A stretch of 64,000 bases of DNA from Streptomyces exfoliatus (GTDB lineage Bacteria > Actinomycetota > Actinomycetes > Streptomycetales > Streptomycetaceae). Below are positions 18,641 through 26,814 of this stretch, piece by piece; position 1 is the first letter of the stretch; every line of letters starts with the position of its first letter. The notes beneath the pieces are model-generated. The model did no database searches. It was not told the DNA's origin and worked only from the letters and a program-made list of their open reading frames with translations. A program made the position numbers and the translations under genes. The stretch lies in the NCBI RefSeq assembly GCF_000725545.1, contig NZ_JNZP01000024.1:1-64000 (forward strand). The letters run 5' to 3'.

Positions 18641-20347
18641 ATGCGACGGGGTGAGGTCCTGGCGGGCCGGTACCGCCTGGAGGAACGGATCGGCGCCGGG
18701 GGATTCGGGGTGGTCTGGCGGGCGTACGACCCGCAGGTCCAGCGCGTCGTCGCCGTGAAGTTGGGCGTGCCGCGGTCGTCCGCCGAGGGCCTGCGGATGG
18801 TGCGGGAGGCCAGACTCAACGGCAACCTGCCGCATCCGAACATCGCGACGGTGTACGACTTCGGCGAGACGGACCGCGAAGGGGAGCGCACGCTCTACCT
18901 GGTCATGGAGCTCATCGAAGGAGCGCCGCTGTCCGCCGTCCTCAAGCAGGGGCCGCCGCCGCTGGACACCGCGCTGGCGTGGGCCGCGCAGGTCTGCGAC
19001 GCACTGGCCACAGCGCATGACGCGGGCGTGATCCACCGGGACATCAAACCGGCGAACGTGATGATCACGCCGTCCGACGTCGCCAAGGTCCTCGACTTCG
19101 GCATCGCCCGCGAGCAGGTCGAGCAGCCCGGCGCTCCGCGGTTGACGAGTGAACACACGATCATCGGCTCGCTCCCCTACATGGCGCCCGAGCGCTGGAC
19201 CGACAAAGGGGTCGACGGACGCGCCGACCTGTACGCGCTGGGCTGCATGCTGCTGGAACTGTGCACGGGGCACCTGCCGTTCCCGGGGGAGGAGTGGCAG
19301 GAACTGTGCGTACGGCACACCACGGCCGTACCGCCGGTTCCCAGCGCGCTCAGGCCCGGGCTCCCGGCGGCACTGGACACGCTGGTCGCGGAGCTGCTGG
19401 CCAAGGCCCCCGCGGACCGGCCGGACCACGCGCGGGAGGTCGCGCGCCGACTGCGGTCGATCCGCGCCACGGCGGCGGCCGCGACGGTGACCGGCACGGC
19501 CGCGTCGGACGTGGTCGCTCCAACCCCGCCCCGGCGAAGACGGAGAGCCCTCGTGTCCGGAGCGGTGGCCGCACTCGCCGTGCCCGTGATCGCCGTCGCG
19601 GTCTGGCAGCTGGCGCCTTTCGACGGGGCCGGCGCGGGCCGTGCGGCCAAGACGCCGGACAGCGCCACGACCGGCACGAACGCGCCATCCTCCCTCGCAC
19701 CACCCTCGGCCGCCCCGTCCTCCGCCGGCCCGTCCTCCACCGGACCCGGCACCACCGCCTCGCCGTCGGTCAGCGCGAGCACCGGCGCCCCGCCTGCGCC
19801 CTCGGAGCGGCCGGCCACCCCGGCGCCGAAGCCCCAGCCCACGCCTACGCCCACTCCGAAGCCCACACCCACTCCGACTCCCACGGCGGCGCCTCAGCCG
19901 CCTCCGCTGCCGACCGGATGGATCCGGCTCACGAACGCGGCGAGCCGCATGTGCCTGGCCGTGCCCGACGGCAGCACCCAGGCGGCCGAGGGCCTGGTCC
20001 AGGCCCGGTGCAACGGCGGACCCGAGCAGTTCTGGGAACTCACGAAGGAGAGCGGCGGCAGCGGGACGGTCTACTCGATCCGCAACGGCGCCAGCGGCCA
20101 GTGCATGTCCGTCGACGCGGCCCGCAAGCAGGAGGGCGCGCTGGTCACCCAGTACCTGTGCGGGAACGAGAACGGACTCTTCGCCGACCAGTTCTGGACG
20201 TTCCGCTACGACGGATCCCACCGAGCCTGGCAGTTGGTCAGCCGCAACAGCGCCAAGTGCGTAGCGGTGCGTGAGGGCGGCGGGGACATGGAACAGGCCC
20301 TGCAGCTCGCCTGCGGAAGCGCCGGGTGGGGGCTGTGGCGTACGTGA
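18641..20347 (+). CDS. Membrane Ser/Thr protein kinase with extracellular ricin-B lectin domain
   Basis: 568 aa. Kinase domain at residues 1-275: GAGGFGVVW, VAVKLG, HRDIKPANV, DFGIA and MAPERW are all intact, so it should be active. A single membrane helix at about 305-325 (VSGAVAALAVPVIAVAVW) is preceded by a basic RRRR stop-transfer cluster. A Ser/Pro/Thr linker with PTPTPKPTPTPT repeats leads to a beta-trefoil ricin-type domain (about 425-568) with QFWEL and QFWTF QxW-like motifs and paired Cys. The expected topology is kinase inside and carbohydrate-binding lectin outside, replacing the PASTA repeats of PknB. The ligand may be a cell-wall or environmental glycan. ATG 18641 follows GGGGGGCGGT. 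Confidence 0.93.
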   Translation: MRRGEVLAGRYRLEERIGAGGFGVVWRAYDPQVQRVVAVKLGVPRSSAEGLRMVREARLNGNLPHPNIATVYDFGETDREGERTLYLVMELIEGAPLSAVLKQGPPPLDTALAWAAQVCDALATAHDAGVIHRDIKPANVMITPSDVAKVLDFGIAREQVEQPGAPRLTSEHTIIGSLPYMAPERWTDKGVDGRADLYALGCMLLELCTGHLPFPGEEWQELCVRHTTAVPPVPSALRPGLPAALDTLVAELLAKAPADRPDHAREVARRLRSIRATAAAATVTGTAASDVVAPTPPRRRRRALVSGAVAALAVPVIAVAVWQLAPFDGAGAGRAAKTPDSATTGTNAPSSLAPPSAAPSSAGPSSTGPGTTASPSVSASTGAPPAPSERPATPAPKPQPTPTPTPKPTPTPTPTAAPQPPPLPTGWIRLTNAASRMCLAVPDGSTQAAEGLVQARCNGGPEQFWELTKESGGSGTVYSIRNGASGQCMSVDAARKQEGALVTQYLCGNENGLFADQFWTFRYDGSHRAWQLVSRNSAKCVAVREGGGDMEQALQLACGSAGWGLWRT

Positions 20348-20847
20348 CCGGCTCTCTCACCGACGGTCACCAGCGGGCCCTCGGCGGGGGTGCGCGGCAT
20401 CAGCGAAGAGAACGCCGGCGCGGGCACGGGGCAGGTGTACGGCCAACCCCGCGCGGACGCGGCCGGGATGTGCCGGAGGCGTCGCGGACGCCCTGACGTC
20501 ATGAGCGGACCGCGCGATCGGCACCCCTCCGGGGGATTCCGGTCGGGGACCGTTTCTGTGGAGGGCGGAGGCGTGCGGACGCCTCCGCCTTCTTCCGTTC
20601 CGGGTGTCCGAGGGCCCTCCCACGTTCTGACATCGGGTTTCGGCCAAAGGCTCTCGGCCTGCCGTACGAGGGCAATACCAGACCGGGCCGATCTCCGGGT
20701 AAGTTTGCCAACTGCGCGCCGCACATGAACGGTTGACGACTACAGTGTGTGGTTGCTGATCATCGGTAGGCTCATCGCACCCTTGTCGTCCACACCCCCC
20801 GAACGCACCGCAGTACGCCGATTCCTGGGCACGTACCAAGGACACTC
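20348..20847. other. Intergenic region between the lectin kinase and conservon 2
   Basis: 500 bp without a supportable gene. It holds a hairpin terminator at 20564-20589. Near cvnA2 there is an AT-richer stretch with TTGACG (20733-20738), but I see no convincing -10 at the correct spacing. The cvnA2 ribosome site AAGGA is at 20838-20842. Confidence 0.5.
20564..20590 (+). terminator. Rho-independent-type terminator after the lectin kinase
   Basis: 11-bp perfect stem: GGCGGAGGCGT (20564-20574), loop GCGG, ACGCCTCCGCC (20579-20589), followed by the T-rich TTCTTCCGTT. Confidence 0.65.
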
Positions 20848-22755
20848 ATGTCTCAACTTCGCGCACCCGCCTCGCGACCAGATCGACGCGAGGGCGGGCG
20901 GCACGGCCGGTCAGGCACCCGCTCCGCTCCCGGCGGCGGCACCAAACCCCCGGCGCAGTCCTCCGCGCAGCACACGACGGAAGCCCGCATACGCCCCCAA
21001 CTCCTGCGCACCTCCGTGCTCCCCGCCGTCGCGGTGGCACTGGGCGGGGCCGCGGCCGTCCTCTTCACCATCCGCTCCACCGGCGCCAGCCCCACCCCCG
21101 GCCTCTGGGCCGCGCTCACCGGTGCCGCGGCCCTGACCGTCGCCTCGGTGACGGCCGCGGCGCTCGGCGCGGACCGGGCCGCGAAGGCGGTGCTCGACCG
21201 CTGCAACGCCCTGCGTCGCACCAGCGCCCGCGGCCAGAGCGAACTGCGTACGGTCGTCGAACAGTTGCGCAGGGGAGAGGGGCTGCCGCCCCGCCCCGCG
21301 CCGCCGGCCGGCGCCGCCTCCGGCGACGAGTTCGACCTGCTCTCCCACGAGCTGACGCGCTCGCACGAGGCCGCCGTCGCGGCCGTCGTGCAGGCCTCCC
21401 GGCTCTCCAGCAGCGTCGGCAACGAACAGAAGGTCGAGGTCTTCGTCAACCTCGCCCGGCGCCTGCAGTCCCTCGTCCACCGAGAGATCCAGCTCCTCGA
21501 CGAGCTGGAGAACGAGGTCGAGGACCCGGAGCTGCTCAAGGGCCTGTTCCACGTCGACCACCTGGCCACCCGCATCCGCCGGCACGCCGAGAACCTCGCC
21601 GTGCTCGGCGGCGCCATCTCCCGCCGCCAGTGGTCCAACCCGGTCACCATGACCGAGGTGCTGCGCTCCTCCATCGCCGAGGTCGAGCAGTACCCACGCG
21701 TGAAACTCGTACCTCCGATCGACGGTACGCTCCGGGGGCATGCCGTGGCCGACGTCATCCACCTCCTCGCCGAACTCGTCGAGAACGCGACGCTGTTCTC
21801 CGCGCCGCACACCACGGTGCTGCTCCGCGCGCAGTACGTCACGGCAGGCCTCGCGATCGAGGTCGAGGACCGCGGTCTCGGCATGCCCGTCACCGAGCAG
21901 AACAAGATGAACGCCCTGCTCGCCGACCCCGACCAGGTCAACGTCGCGCATCTGCTGCAGGACGGCCGTATCGGCCTCTTCGTCGTCTCGGCGCTCGCAC
22001 GCCGGCACGGCATCGCCGTACGACTGCAGTCGAACATCTACGGCGGCGTCCAGGCCGTCCTCGTGCTGCCGCAGGGCCTCCTCGGAGCCGACCCCGAGGG
22101 TCTCGCCCAGCACGAGCGCCAGGCCGCCGCGACCGCGGGTTCCGCCGCGGTACCGCCGAACCAGGTGCAGATGCAGCCCCAGCAGACCGGGCAGCCACAG
22201 CCCCACACCCCGCCGCAGCCCGCGCCCGCGGTCACCGCCCCCGTCACCGCCCCGGCCCCCATGCCCGCCCCGACCACGGCACCGGCCCACCCCCAGGCGC
22301 CCGTGCCCGCGGCCATGAGCGCGGTCGCCCCCGCGTACGTACCGCAGCCCGCGCCCTCCCCGGAGCGGGCCGCCGTCCGCCACGAGGAGACCCCCGCCTC
22401 CGGCCCGTACGCCCCTCCCCGTACGAGCGAGCGGTCGGACGGGTACGCGGACTCCGGTCGCACCCCCGCGATACCGGCCCGGTCGGCCGGCGCCGAACAC
22501 ACAAGCCCGCCGGCCTCCCTCATGACGCCGCTCCCCCCGGCGCCCGAGGCCACCGGCAGGCCCCTGCTTCCCAAGCGGCGCGCCCAGGAGCACATCGTCC
22601 CGCAGCTGCGCGACGAGCCCGCGGCCCGCAAGCCCGAGGAGCACACCCTGCACGACCCCGGCTTGATGGCCGCCTTCCAGCGCGGCATCGGTCTCGCCGA
22701 GTCCCAGCCCGCCCCCCATGAATCGCTGCGTCCAGGCGACGCGCACAAGGAGTAG
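20848..22755 (+). CDS. cvnA: Conservon sensor-kinase-like protein CvnA (conservon 2)
   Basis: 635 aa, much longer than the conservon 1 CvnA. It has two N-terminal membrane helices (residues about 55-75 and 85-105), a coiled region (LARRLQSLVHREIQLLDELE) and a His-containing dimerisation-like helix (HVDHLATRIRRHAENL). The GHKL ATPase domain shows N-box ELVENATLFS, G1 EDRGLGM and G2 GRIGLFVVSALA. The last 230 residues are a Pro/Ala-rich disordered tail ending in a short conserved motif (HDPGLMAAFQRGI) that is also present in the conservon 1 protein (AAAIMGAFQRGT), probably a docking peptide for CvnB or CvnD. The cvnB start is 7 nt beyond the stop. Confidence 0.93.
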   Translation: MSQLRAPASRPDRREGGRHGRSGTRSAPGGGTKPPAQSSAQHTTEARIRPQLLRTSVLPAVAVALGGAAAVLFTIRSTGASPTPGLWAALTGAAALTVASVTAAALGADRAAKAVLDRCNALRRTSARGQSELRTVVEQLRRGEGLPPRPAPPAGAASGDEFDLLSHELTRSHEAAVAAVVQASRLSSSVGNEQKVEVFVNLARRLQSLVHREIQLLDELENEVEDPELLKGLFHVDHLATRIRRHAENLAVLGGAISRRQWSNPVTMTEVLRSSIAEVEQYPRVKLVPPIDGTLRGHAVADVIHLLAELVENATLFSAPHTTVLLRAQYVTAGLAIEVEDRGLGMPVTEQNKMNALLADPDQVNVAHLLQDGRIGLFVVSALARRHGIAVRLQSNIYGGVQAVLVLPQGLLGADPEGLAQHERQAAATAGSAAVPPNQVQMQPQQTGQPQPHTPPQPAPAVTAPVTAPAPMPAPTTAPAHPQAPVPAAMSAVAPAYVPQPAPSPERAAVRHEETPASGPYAPPRTSERSDGYADSGRTPAIPARSAGAEHTSPPASLMTPLPPAPEATGRPLLPKRRAQEHIVPQLRDEPAARKPEEHTLHDPGLMAAFQRGIGLAESQPAPHESLRPGDAHKE

Positions 22756-22762
22756 ATGCACC

Positions 22763-23197
22763 ATGGCGAGCAATGTGCCGACCGGCCATTCCTCGGATCT
22801 CGACTGGCTGCTGAGCGGTCTGGTCCAGCGGGTCCCGTACACCCGCAACGCGGTTCTGCTCTCCTCCGACGGCCTCGTCAAGTCCGTCCACGGCCTCGAC
22901 CCCGACGCGGCCGACCACATGGCGGCCCTCGCCTCCGGGCTCTACTCGCTCGGCCGCAGCGCGGGCGCCCGGTTCGGCGACGGCGGCGAGGTCCGGCAGG
23001 TGGTCGTCGAGCTCGACTCGACGCTCCTCTTCGTCTCCACGGCCGGATCCGGCACCTGTCTGGCGGTCCTCGCCGGACGCGAGGCGGACGCCGCGGTCCT
23101 CGGGTACGAGATGGCGATGCTCGTGAAGAGCGTCCGCCCGTACCTGGTCACCCCCGCCCGGCAGGCCGCCGGCGCGGTCGGTGGCACTGGGCAGTGA
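22763..23197 (+). CDS. cvnB: Roadblock/LC7 protein CvnB (conservon 2)
   Basis: 144 aa, Roadblock/LC7 fold (LSGLVQRVPYTRNAVLLSS ... DHMAALASGLYSLGRSAG). I used ATG 22763 with AAGGAG (22747-22752), not an upstream in-frame ATG inside cvnA. The end overlaps cvnC as GTGA. Confidence 0.92.
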   Translation: MASNVPTGHSSDLDWLLSGLVQRVPYTRNAVLLSSDGLVKSVHGLDPDAADHMAALASGLYSLGRSAGARFGDGGEVRQVVVELDSTLLFVSTAGSGTCLAVLAGREADAAVLGYEMAMLVKSVRPYLVTPARQAAGAVGGTGQ

Positions 23198-23571
23198 CCG
23201 TGACGTCCTCCCAGGAAGGGCCCTGGCTCGACGACGCCGCCGGCCGGCTGATCCGCCCGTACACCGTCAGCGGTGGCAGGACCAAGCCGACCACCGCCCT
23301 CGACCTGCTGTCCATGGTGATGGCGACCGGGTCGTCGCCCCAGGCGCACATGGGCCCCGAGCACAGCCTGGCCCTCGGGCTGTGCGACGGGCCCACGTCG
23401 GTGGCCGAGATCGCGGCACACTTACGGCTCCCGGCCGTGGTCACCAAGGTCCTGCTCTCCGACCTCGTGGACTGCGGGGCGCTCACCGCCCGCGCTCCCC
23501 GGTTCCACGCCAATCCAACCGACCGTTCCTTGCTGGAGGCAGTGCTCGATGGCCTACGACAACGGCTCTGA
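23194..23571 (+). CDS. cvnC: DUF742 protein CvnC (conservon 2) with a TTA codon
   Basis: 125 aa, DUF742 (RLIRPYTVSGGRTKP; VAEIAAHLRLPAVVTKVLLSDL). The GTG start overlaps the cvnB stop. Codon 77 (23422-23424) is TTA, read in Streptomyces only by the developmentally regulated bldA tRNA-Leu. Because cvnC overlaps cvnD by 23 nt and cvnD overlaps the GAF gene, a shortage of this tRNA should limit the whole distal part of the operon. It is the only in-frame TTA I noticed in the window. Confidence 0.92.
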   Translation: MTVTSSQEGPWLDDAAGRLIRPYTVSGGRTKPTTALDLLSMVMATGSSPQAHMGPEHSLALGLCDGPTSVAEIAAHLRLPAVVTKVLLSDLVDCGALTARAPRFHANPTDRSLLEAVLDGLRQRL

Positions 23572-24172
23572 GCGCAACGACAGTTTCGCCACCGACCCGT
23601 TCCCCACCGCGCTCAAGATCCTGGTGGCGGGGGGATTCGGCGTGGGCAAGACGACCCTGGTGGGCGCGGTCAGCGAGATCGAACCGCTGAGCACCGAAGA
23701 GCTGCTGACCTCGGTCAGCGCGGGCACCGACAGTCTCGTGGGCGTGGAGTCCAAGACCACGACCACCGTCGCCATGGACTTCGGCCGCATCACGCTCGAC
23801 GACCGCCATGTCCTCTACCTCTTCGGCACCCCGGGCCAGGAACGCTTCTGGTTCATGTGGGACGAACTCTCCGAGGGCGCGCTCGGGGCGGTCGTCCTCG
23901 CCGACACCCGCAGGCTCCAGGAGTGCTTCTCCGCCGTGGACTTCTTCGAGCGGCGGGGCATCCGGTTCGTCGTGGCGGTCAACGAGTTCGACGGCGCCTA
24001 CCGCTACGAACCGGACGAGGTACGGGCCGCGCTCGACCTCAAGCCGGAGGTGCCGGTCGTCCTCTGCGACGCCCGGATCTCCAGCTCCGGCATCCGCACC
24101 CTGCTGACCCTCGTCCAGCATCTGATCACCACCATCCCGGCCACCGTGCCGAGCTACGGAGCCACGCCATGA
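23549..24172 (+). CDS. cvnD: Small Ras-like GTPase CvnD (conservon 2)
   Basis: 207 aa: P-loop VAGGFGVGKTTLVG, switch SKTTTTVAMDFGR, FGTPGQERFWFMW and G4 variant NEFD. It is paralogous to the conservon 1 GTPase and overlaps cvnC upstream and the GAF gene downstream (ATGA). Confidence 0.94.
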   Translation: MAYDNGSERNDSFATDPFPTALKILVAGGFGVGKTTLVGAVSEIEPLSTEELLTSVSAGTDSLVGVESKTTTTVAMDFGRITLDDRHVLYLFGTPGQERFWFMWDELSEGALGAVVLADTRRLQECFSAVDFFERRGIRFVVAVNEFDGAYRYEPDEVRAALDLKPEVPVVLCDARISSSGIRTLLTLVQHLITTIPATVPSYGATP

Positions 24173-24741
24173 CGTACGACCCCACCGGTCACCTCCTGCT
24201 CACCCCCGTCGACAAGGACGCGCCGGCCCGTGTGCAGCGGCTGCGTGAACTCGGTCTGGGGGAGCGGCCGGAGCCGGCGTTCGACGAGTTCGCGCACCGC
24301 CTCGCCGACGTGACCGGGGCCCCGTTCTCGATGGTCAACTTCATCGACGAGAACCGGCAGTTCTTCGCGGGGCTGCACACCCCCGAGGGCACCCACTCGG
24401 GCAGCGACCTGGGCGCGGCCGCCGCGGGCGCGGGCGGCGTGAGCCGCTTCATGGCCCGTGACCACGGCTACTGCCCGCACGTGGTGGTGCGGCGCAAGGC
24501 ACTCGTCCTCGAGGACGTCTGCGACTACCCGCGGTTCGCGGGCAACCCGGTCGTGGACGAGATCGGCATCCGCTCCTACATGGGCGCTCCGCTGATCGAC
24601 CGTACGGGAGTGGCCCTCGGCACCATCTGCGTGGTCGACACCGACGTCCGGCCGTGGGGGCGCGCAGGACTGGAGACGATCAAGGCGATGGCGGCCGAGC
24701 TGATGGAGCAGATCAACCGTCGTGAGGACGGCATGTTCTGA
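24169..24741 (+). CDS. GAF-domain protein, terminal gene of conservon 2
   Basis: 190 aa, one GAF domain (FSMVNFIDENRQFFAGL ... YCPHVVVRRKALVLEDVCDY ... YMGAPLIDRTGVALGTICVVD). It starts with ATG overlapping the cvnD stop (ATGA), so it is a true operon member. Conservons often end in a P450; here a small-molecule or redox-sensing GAF protein occupies that place. The Cys in DHGYCPHVV and DVCDY could matter for redox or heme binding; this is inference. A 21-bp hairpin follows. Confidence 0.92.
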   Translation: MTYDPTGHLLLTPVDKDAPARVQRLRELGLGERPEPAFDEFAHRLADVTGAPFSMVNFIDENRQFFAGLHTPEGTHSGSDLGAAAAGAGGVSRFMARDHGYCPHVVVRRKALVLEDVCDYPRFAGNPVVDEIGIRSYMGAPLIDRTGVALGTICVVDTDVRPWGRAGLETIKAMAAELMEQINRREDGMF

Positions 24742-24760
24742 CCGCCGCCACCCTCGGGAA

Positions 24761-24807
24761 CGCCGGGAGCCCCGGTACGGCCGACAGCCGTACCGGGGCT
24801 CCCGGCG
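24761..24807. terminator. Bidirectional terminator, 21-bp perfect stem
   Basis: Arms 24761-24781 and 24787-24807 are exact reverse complements with loop CGACA. The hairpin separates the convergent GAF and acyl-CoA dehydrogenase-like genes. Confidence 0.87.
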
Positions 24808-24816
24808 TCCGGGGCG

Positions 24817-26025
24817 TCAGGCGTGCACCGGCTCGGGTTCGGGCGTGCGGACCAGCTCGGACAGGCGTTCCGACCAGCTGCCCTTGTCCTGGCCGAGGGC
24901 GACCTCGGCCAGCCGCAGGAGCTGGATGTCGGAGGTGCCGGCCGGGGCGAAGATGTGGTGCGCGTCCCGGAGGTACCGCTCGATGGCCCGGTCCGTGAAG
25001 AGACCGGCGGCGGCGTGGATCTCCATGGCGTTACGGCCGGAGTCGATCGCCGACTCGACGTTGACGAGCTTGGCGTTCATCAGCTCGGCGTCGCAGGACA
25101 TCCCCTGGTCGAGCAGGTGCACGGCGTGGTACGCGGCCAGCCGTGCGGTCATCAGCCGGGACTGCATCTGCCCCAGCTTCAGCTTGACCGTGGGCAGGTC
25201 GTGGAGCGGCTTGCCGTACCGGATGCGCTCGGAGGCGAACCGGGTGGTCTCCTCCAGGATCGCCTGGTGGATGCCGAGCGAGACGGCGGTGAGGTTGGCC
25301 CGTCCGTAGAGCACGCTGGAGGAGTACGCGACGGAGAGCCCGTCGCCCTCGTCGCCGAGCCGGTTGGAGGCCGGCACCCGGCAGTTCTCGAAGATGAGCT
25401 CGCCGAAGCTGAAGCCGTGGAGGCCCATGGCCTGCTGCTGCGGACCGGTCCTGAACCCCGGGCGATCGGATTCGACCAGGAACGCGGTGAGTCCCTTCGA
25501 TCCGGGACCGGTCCTGACCACGACGCCGTGCAGATCGCCGACATGGCTGTTGCCGACGAAGACCTTGCTCCCGTTGAGGATGTAGTCGTCGCCGTCGCGT
25601 ACCGCGCTGGCGCTCATCCCCAGGACGTGACCACCGGATTCGGGTTCGGTGACCGCGATGGTCGGCAGGCACTCGCCGGCCGCGATGGCCGGAAGCCAGG
25701 TCTTCCGCTGCTCGTCACTGCCGAAGTGCACGATCTTGGCGGTGCCCAGCTGCGAGGCCTGGACCATGGCGCCCATGGCGCCGGACACCCGGGAGAGCTC
25801 CTCGATGATGATGGTCTTGGCCAGATGACCTGCGCCCATGCCGCCGTATTCCTGGCCGATGGTCGCGCCCAGCCAGCCCTGCTCGGCGATCAGCCGGGAC
25901 AGCTCGTGGTGGACCGTGCGGGACGCCTCCATCTCGGCTATCCGCGGCCGGACCTCACGCTCTGCGAAGTCACGGACCGTCTCCCTGAGCTGATGATGCA
26001 GCCGGCTGCTGAAATAGCCGTCCAT
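24817..26025 (-). CDS. Acyl-CoA dehydrogenase-like flavoprotein lacking the usual catalytic Glu
   Basis: 402 aa with complete ACAD architecture: N-terminal helices, FAD/substrate segment (TIAVTEPESGGHVLGMSASA; FVGNSH) and C-terminal helical domain (ASERIRYGKPL; MEIHAAAGLFTDRAIERYLRDA). The C-terminal YEGT motif that carries the base in medium-chain enzymes reads FAPAGTSDIQ. The alternative Glu position of isovaleryl/long-chain enzymes (ER before LVLA) reads GR. Dehydrogenation of an acyl-CoA by the standard mechanism is therefore doubtful. Related flavoproteins without this Glu act as N- or S-oxygenases or on acyl-ACPs. It is monocistronic; substrate unknown. Confidence 0.87.
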   Translation of the reverse strand: MDGYFSSRLHHQLRETVRDFAEREVRPRIAEMEASRTVHHELSRLIAEQGWLGATIGQEYGGMGAGHLAKTIIIEELSRVSGAMGAMVQASQLGTAKIVHFGSDEQRKTWLPAIAAGECLPTIAVTEPESGGHVLGMSASAVRDGDDYILNGSKVFVGNSHVGDLHGVVVRTGPGSKGLTAFLVESDRPGFRTGPQQQAMGLHGFSFGELIFENCRVPASNRLGDEGDGLSVAYSSSVLYGRANLTAVSLGIHQAILEETTRFASERIRYGKPLHDLPTVKLKLGQMQSRLMTARLAAYHAVHLLDQGMSCDAELMNAKLVNVESAIDSGRNAMEIHAAAGLFTDRAIERYLRDAHHIFAPAGTSDIQLLRLAEVALGQDKGSWSERLSELVRTPEPEPVHA

Positions 26026-26602
26026 ACGAGTCCCTCCCCTGCGAAACGCCTGATCGGTTGTCCGGTCAGGTGGTGCATCGGCAGTGGTCCCGTCCCGAAC
26101 AGGCCGACCACTTCATGGTGTTGATCTTTCCGGGACGGAGCAATATCGCCACCAACTTTGTCCGAAATTCGAGCGGTTGACGATTGAATCTGTCTGTGTT
26201 TCGTGTGGTCTTGGCCTGCTCGGCCCGATCCGCAGGACATTCCCCGTGTGCATCTTTCTGCCACATGCCAACGGCAACGAAGTCGTGGGCATATGGCTAC
26301 GAGGCTGCCCGGTTCGCCACATGAGCACCTTCATCCCCAAAGGGTCGGCATGCCGGAAGCTCTCCGGTCCCGTTCCTGCCCAGGTGGAGCCGCTCTGCGC
26401 CCCCGGGACGCTCCGTTCGGGCTCCCGGGGGAGGCGCGCGGGCGCACCCACCGGCGCGAAGGCGTGTCACGCAGAGTGAGCGGCCCGCGACCGGCGCACG
26501 CCCACCTCCCGGGCGCGGGGAAAGGGTTCGTGACCATCAGGGAAAGTGCGGTATTGTTCTCATGCGCGTCCAGCCAGGGGAAACCCCAGGTCAGACGGGC
26601 AG
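26026..26602. other. Gene-free region between the ACAD-like gene and tRNA-Pro
   Basis: 577 bp. A 131-codon plus-strand open frame (26084-26479) has no ribosome site, atypical composition and no recognisable product, and was rejected. Just before the tRNA, TTCGTG (26527-26532) and TATTGT (26552-26557) are a weak candidate tRNA promoter with a 19-nt spacer. Confidence 0.4.
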
Positions 26603-26676
<74 letters not shown>

Positions 26677-26694
26677 CTCGAAAGAGTCGTCGGC

Positions 26695-26730
26695 AAGGGG
26701 CCGTTTCAGAGTGATCTGAAACGGCCCCTT
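26695..26730 (+). terminator. tRNA terminator, 15-bp perfect stem
   Basis: AAGGGGCCGTTTCAG (26695-26709) pairs with 26716-26730 around AGTGAT. It lies 18 bp after the tRNA and is also positioned to stop minus-strand transcripts from the signal-peptidase-like gene. Confidence 0.8.
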
Positions 26731-26741
26731 GATCGTTCTCG

Positions 26742-26785
26742 GACCGACCGACCGACCGACCGACCGACCGACCGACCGACCGACC
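26742..26785. repeat. (GACC)11 tetranucleotide tandem repeat
   Basis: Eleven perfect head-to-tail copies of GACC between the tRNA terminator and the 3' end of the signal-peptidase-like gene. It is a simple-sequence repeat prone to copy-number change and lies outside coding sequence. Confidence 0.95.
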
Positions 26786-26814
26786 GCCGGCGAGCGGCCG
26801 TCAACGGGCGGTTG

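Noticed and set aside
20733..20772. TTGACG...TAGGCT promoter for conservon 2
   Set aside because: The 28-nt spacer is not compatible with a standard sigma-70-type promoter.
26084..26479. 131-codon plus-strand open frame upstream of tRNA-Pro
   Set aside because: No ribosome site, no domain, low-complexity Arg/Gly-rich end; the region behaves as intergenic.
26742..26785. CRISPR array
   Set aside because: The repeat is a 4-nt microsatellite with no spacers; no other regularly spaced repeats or cas genes were seen.
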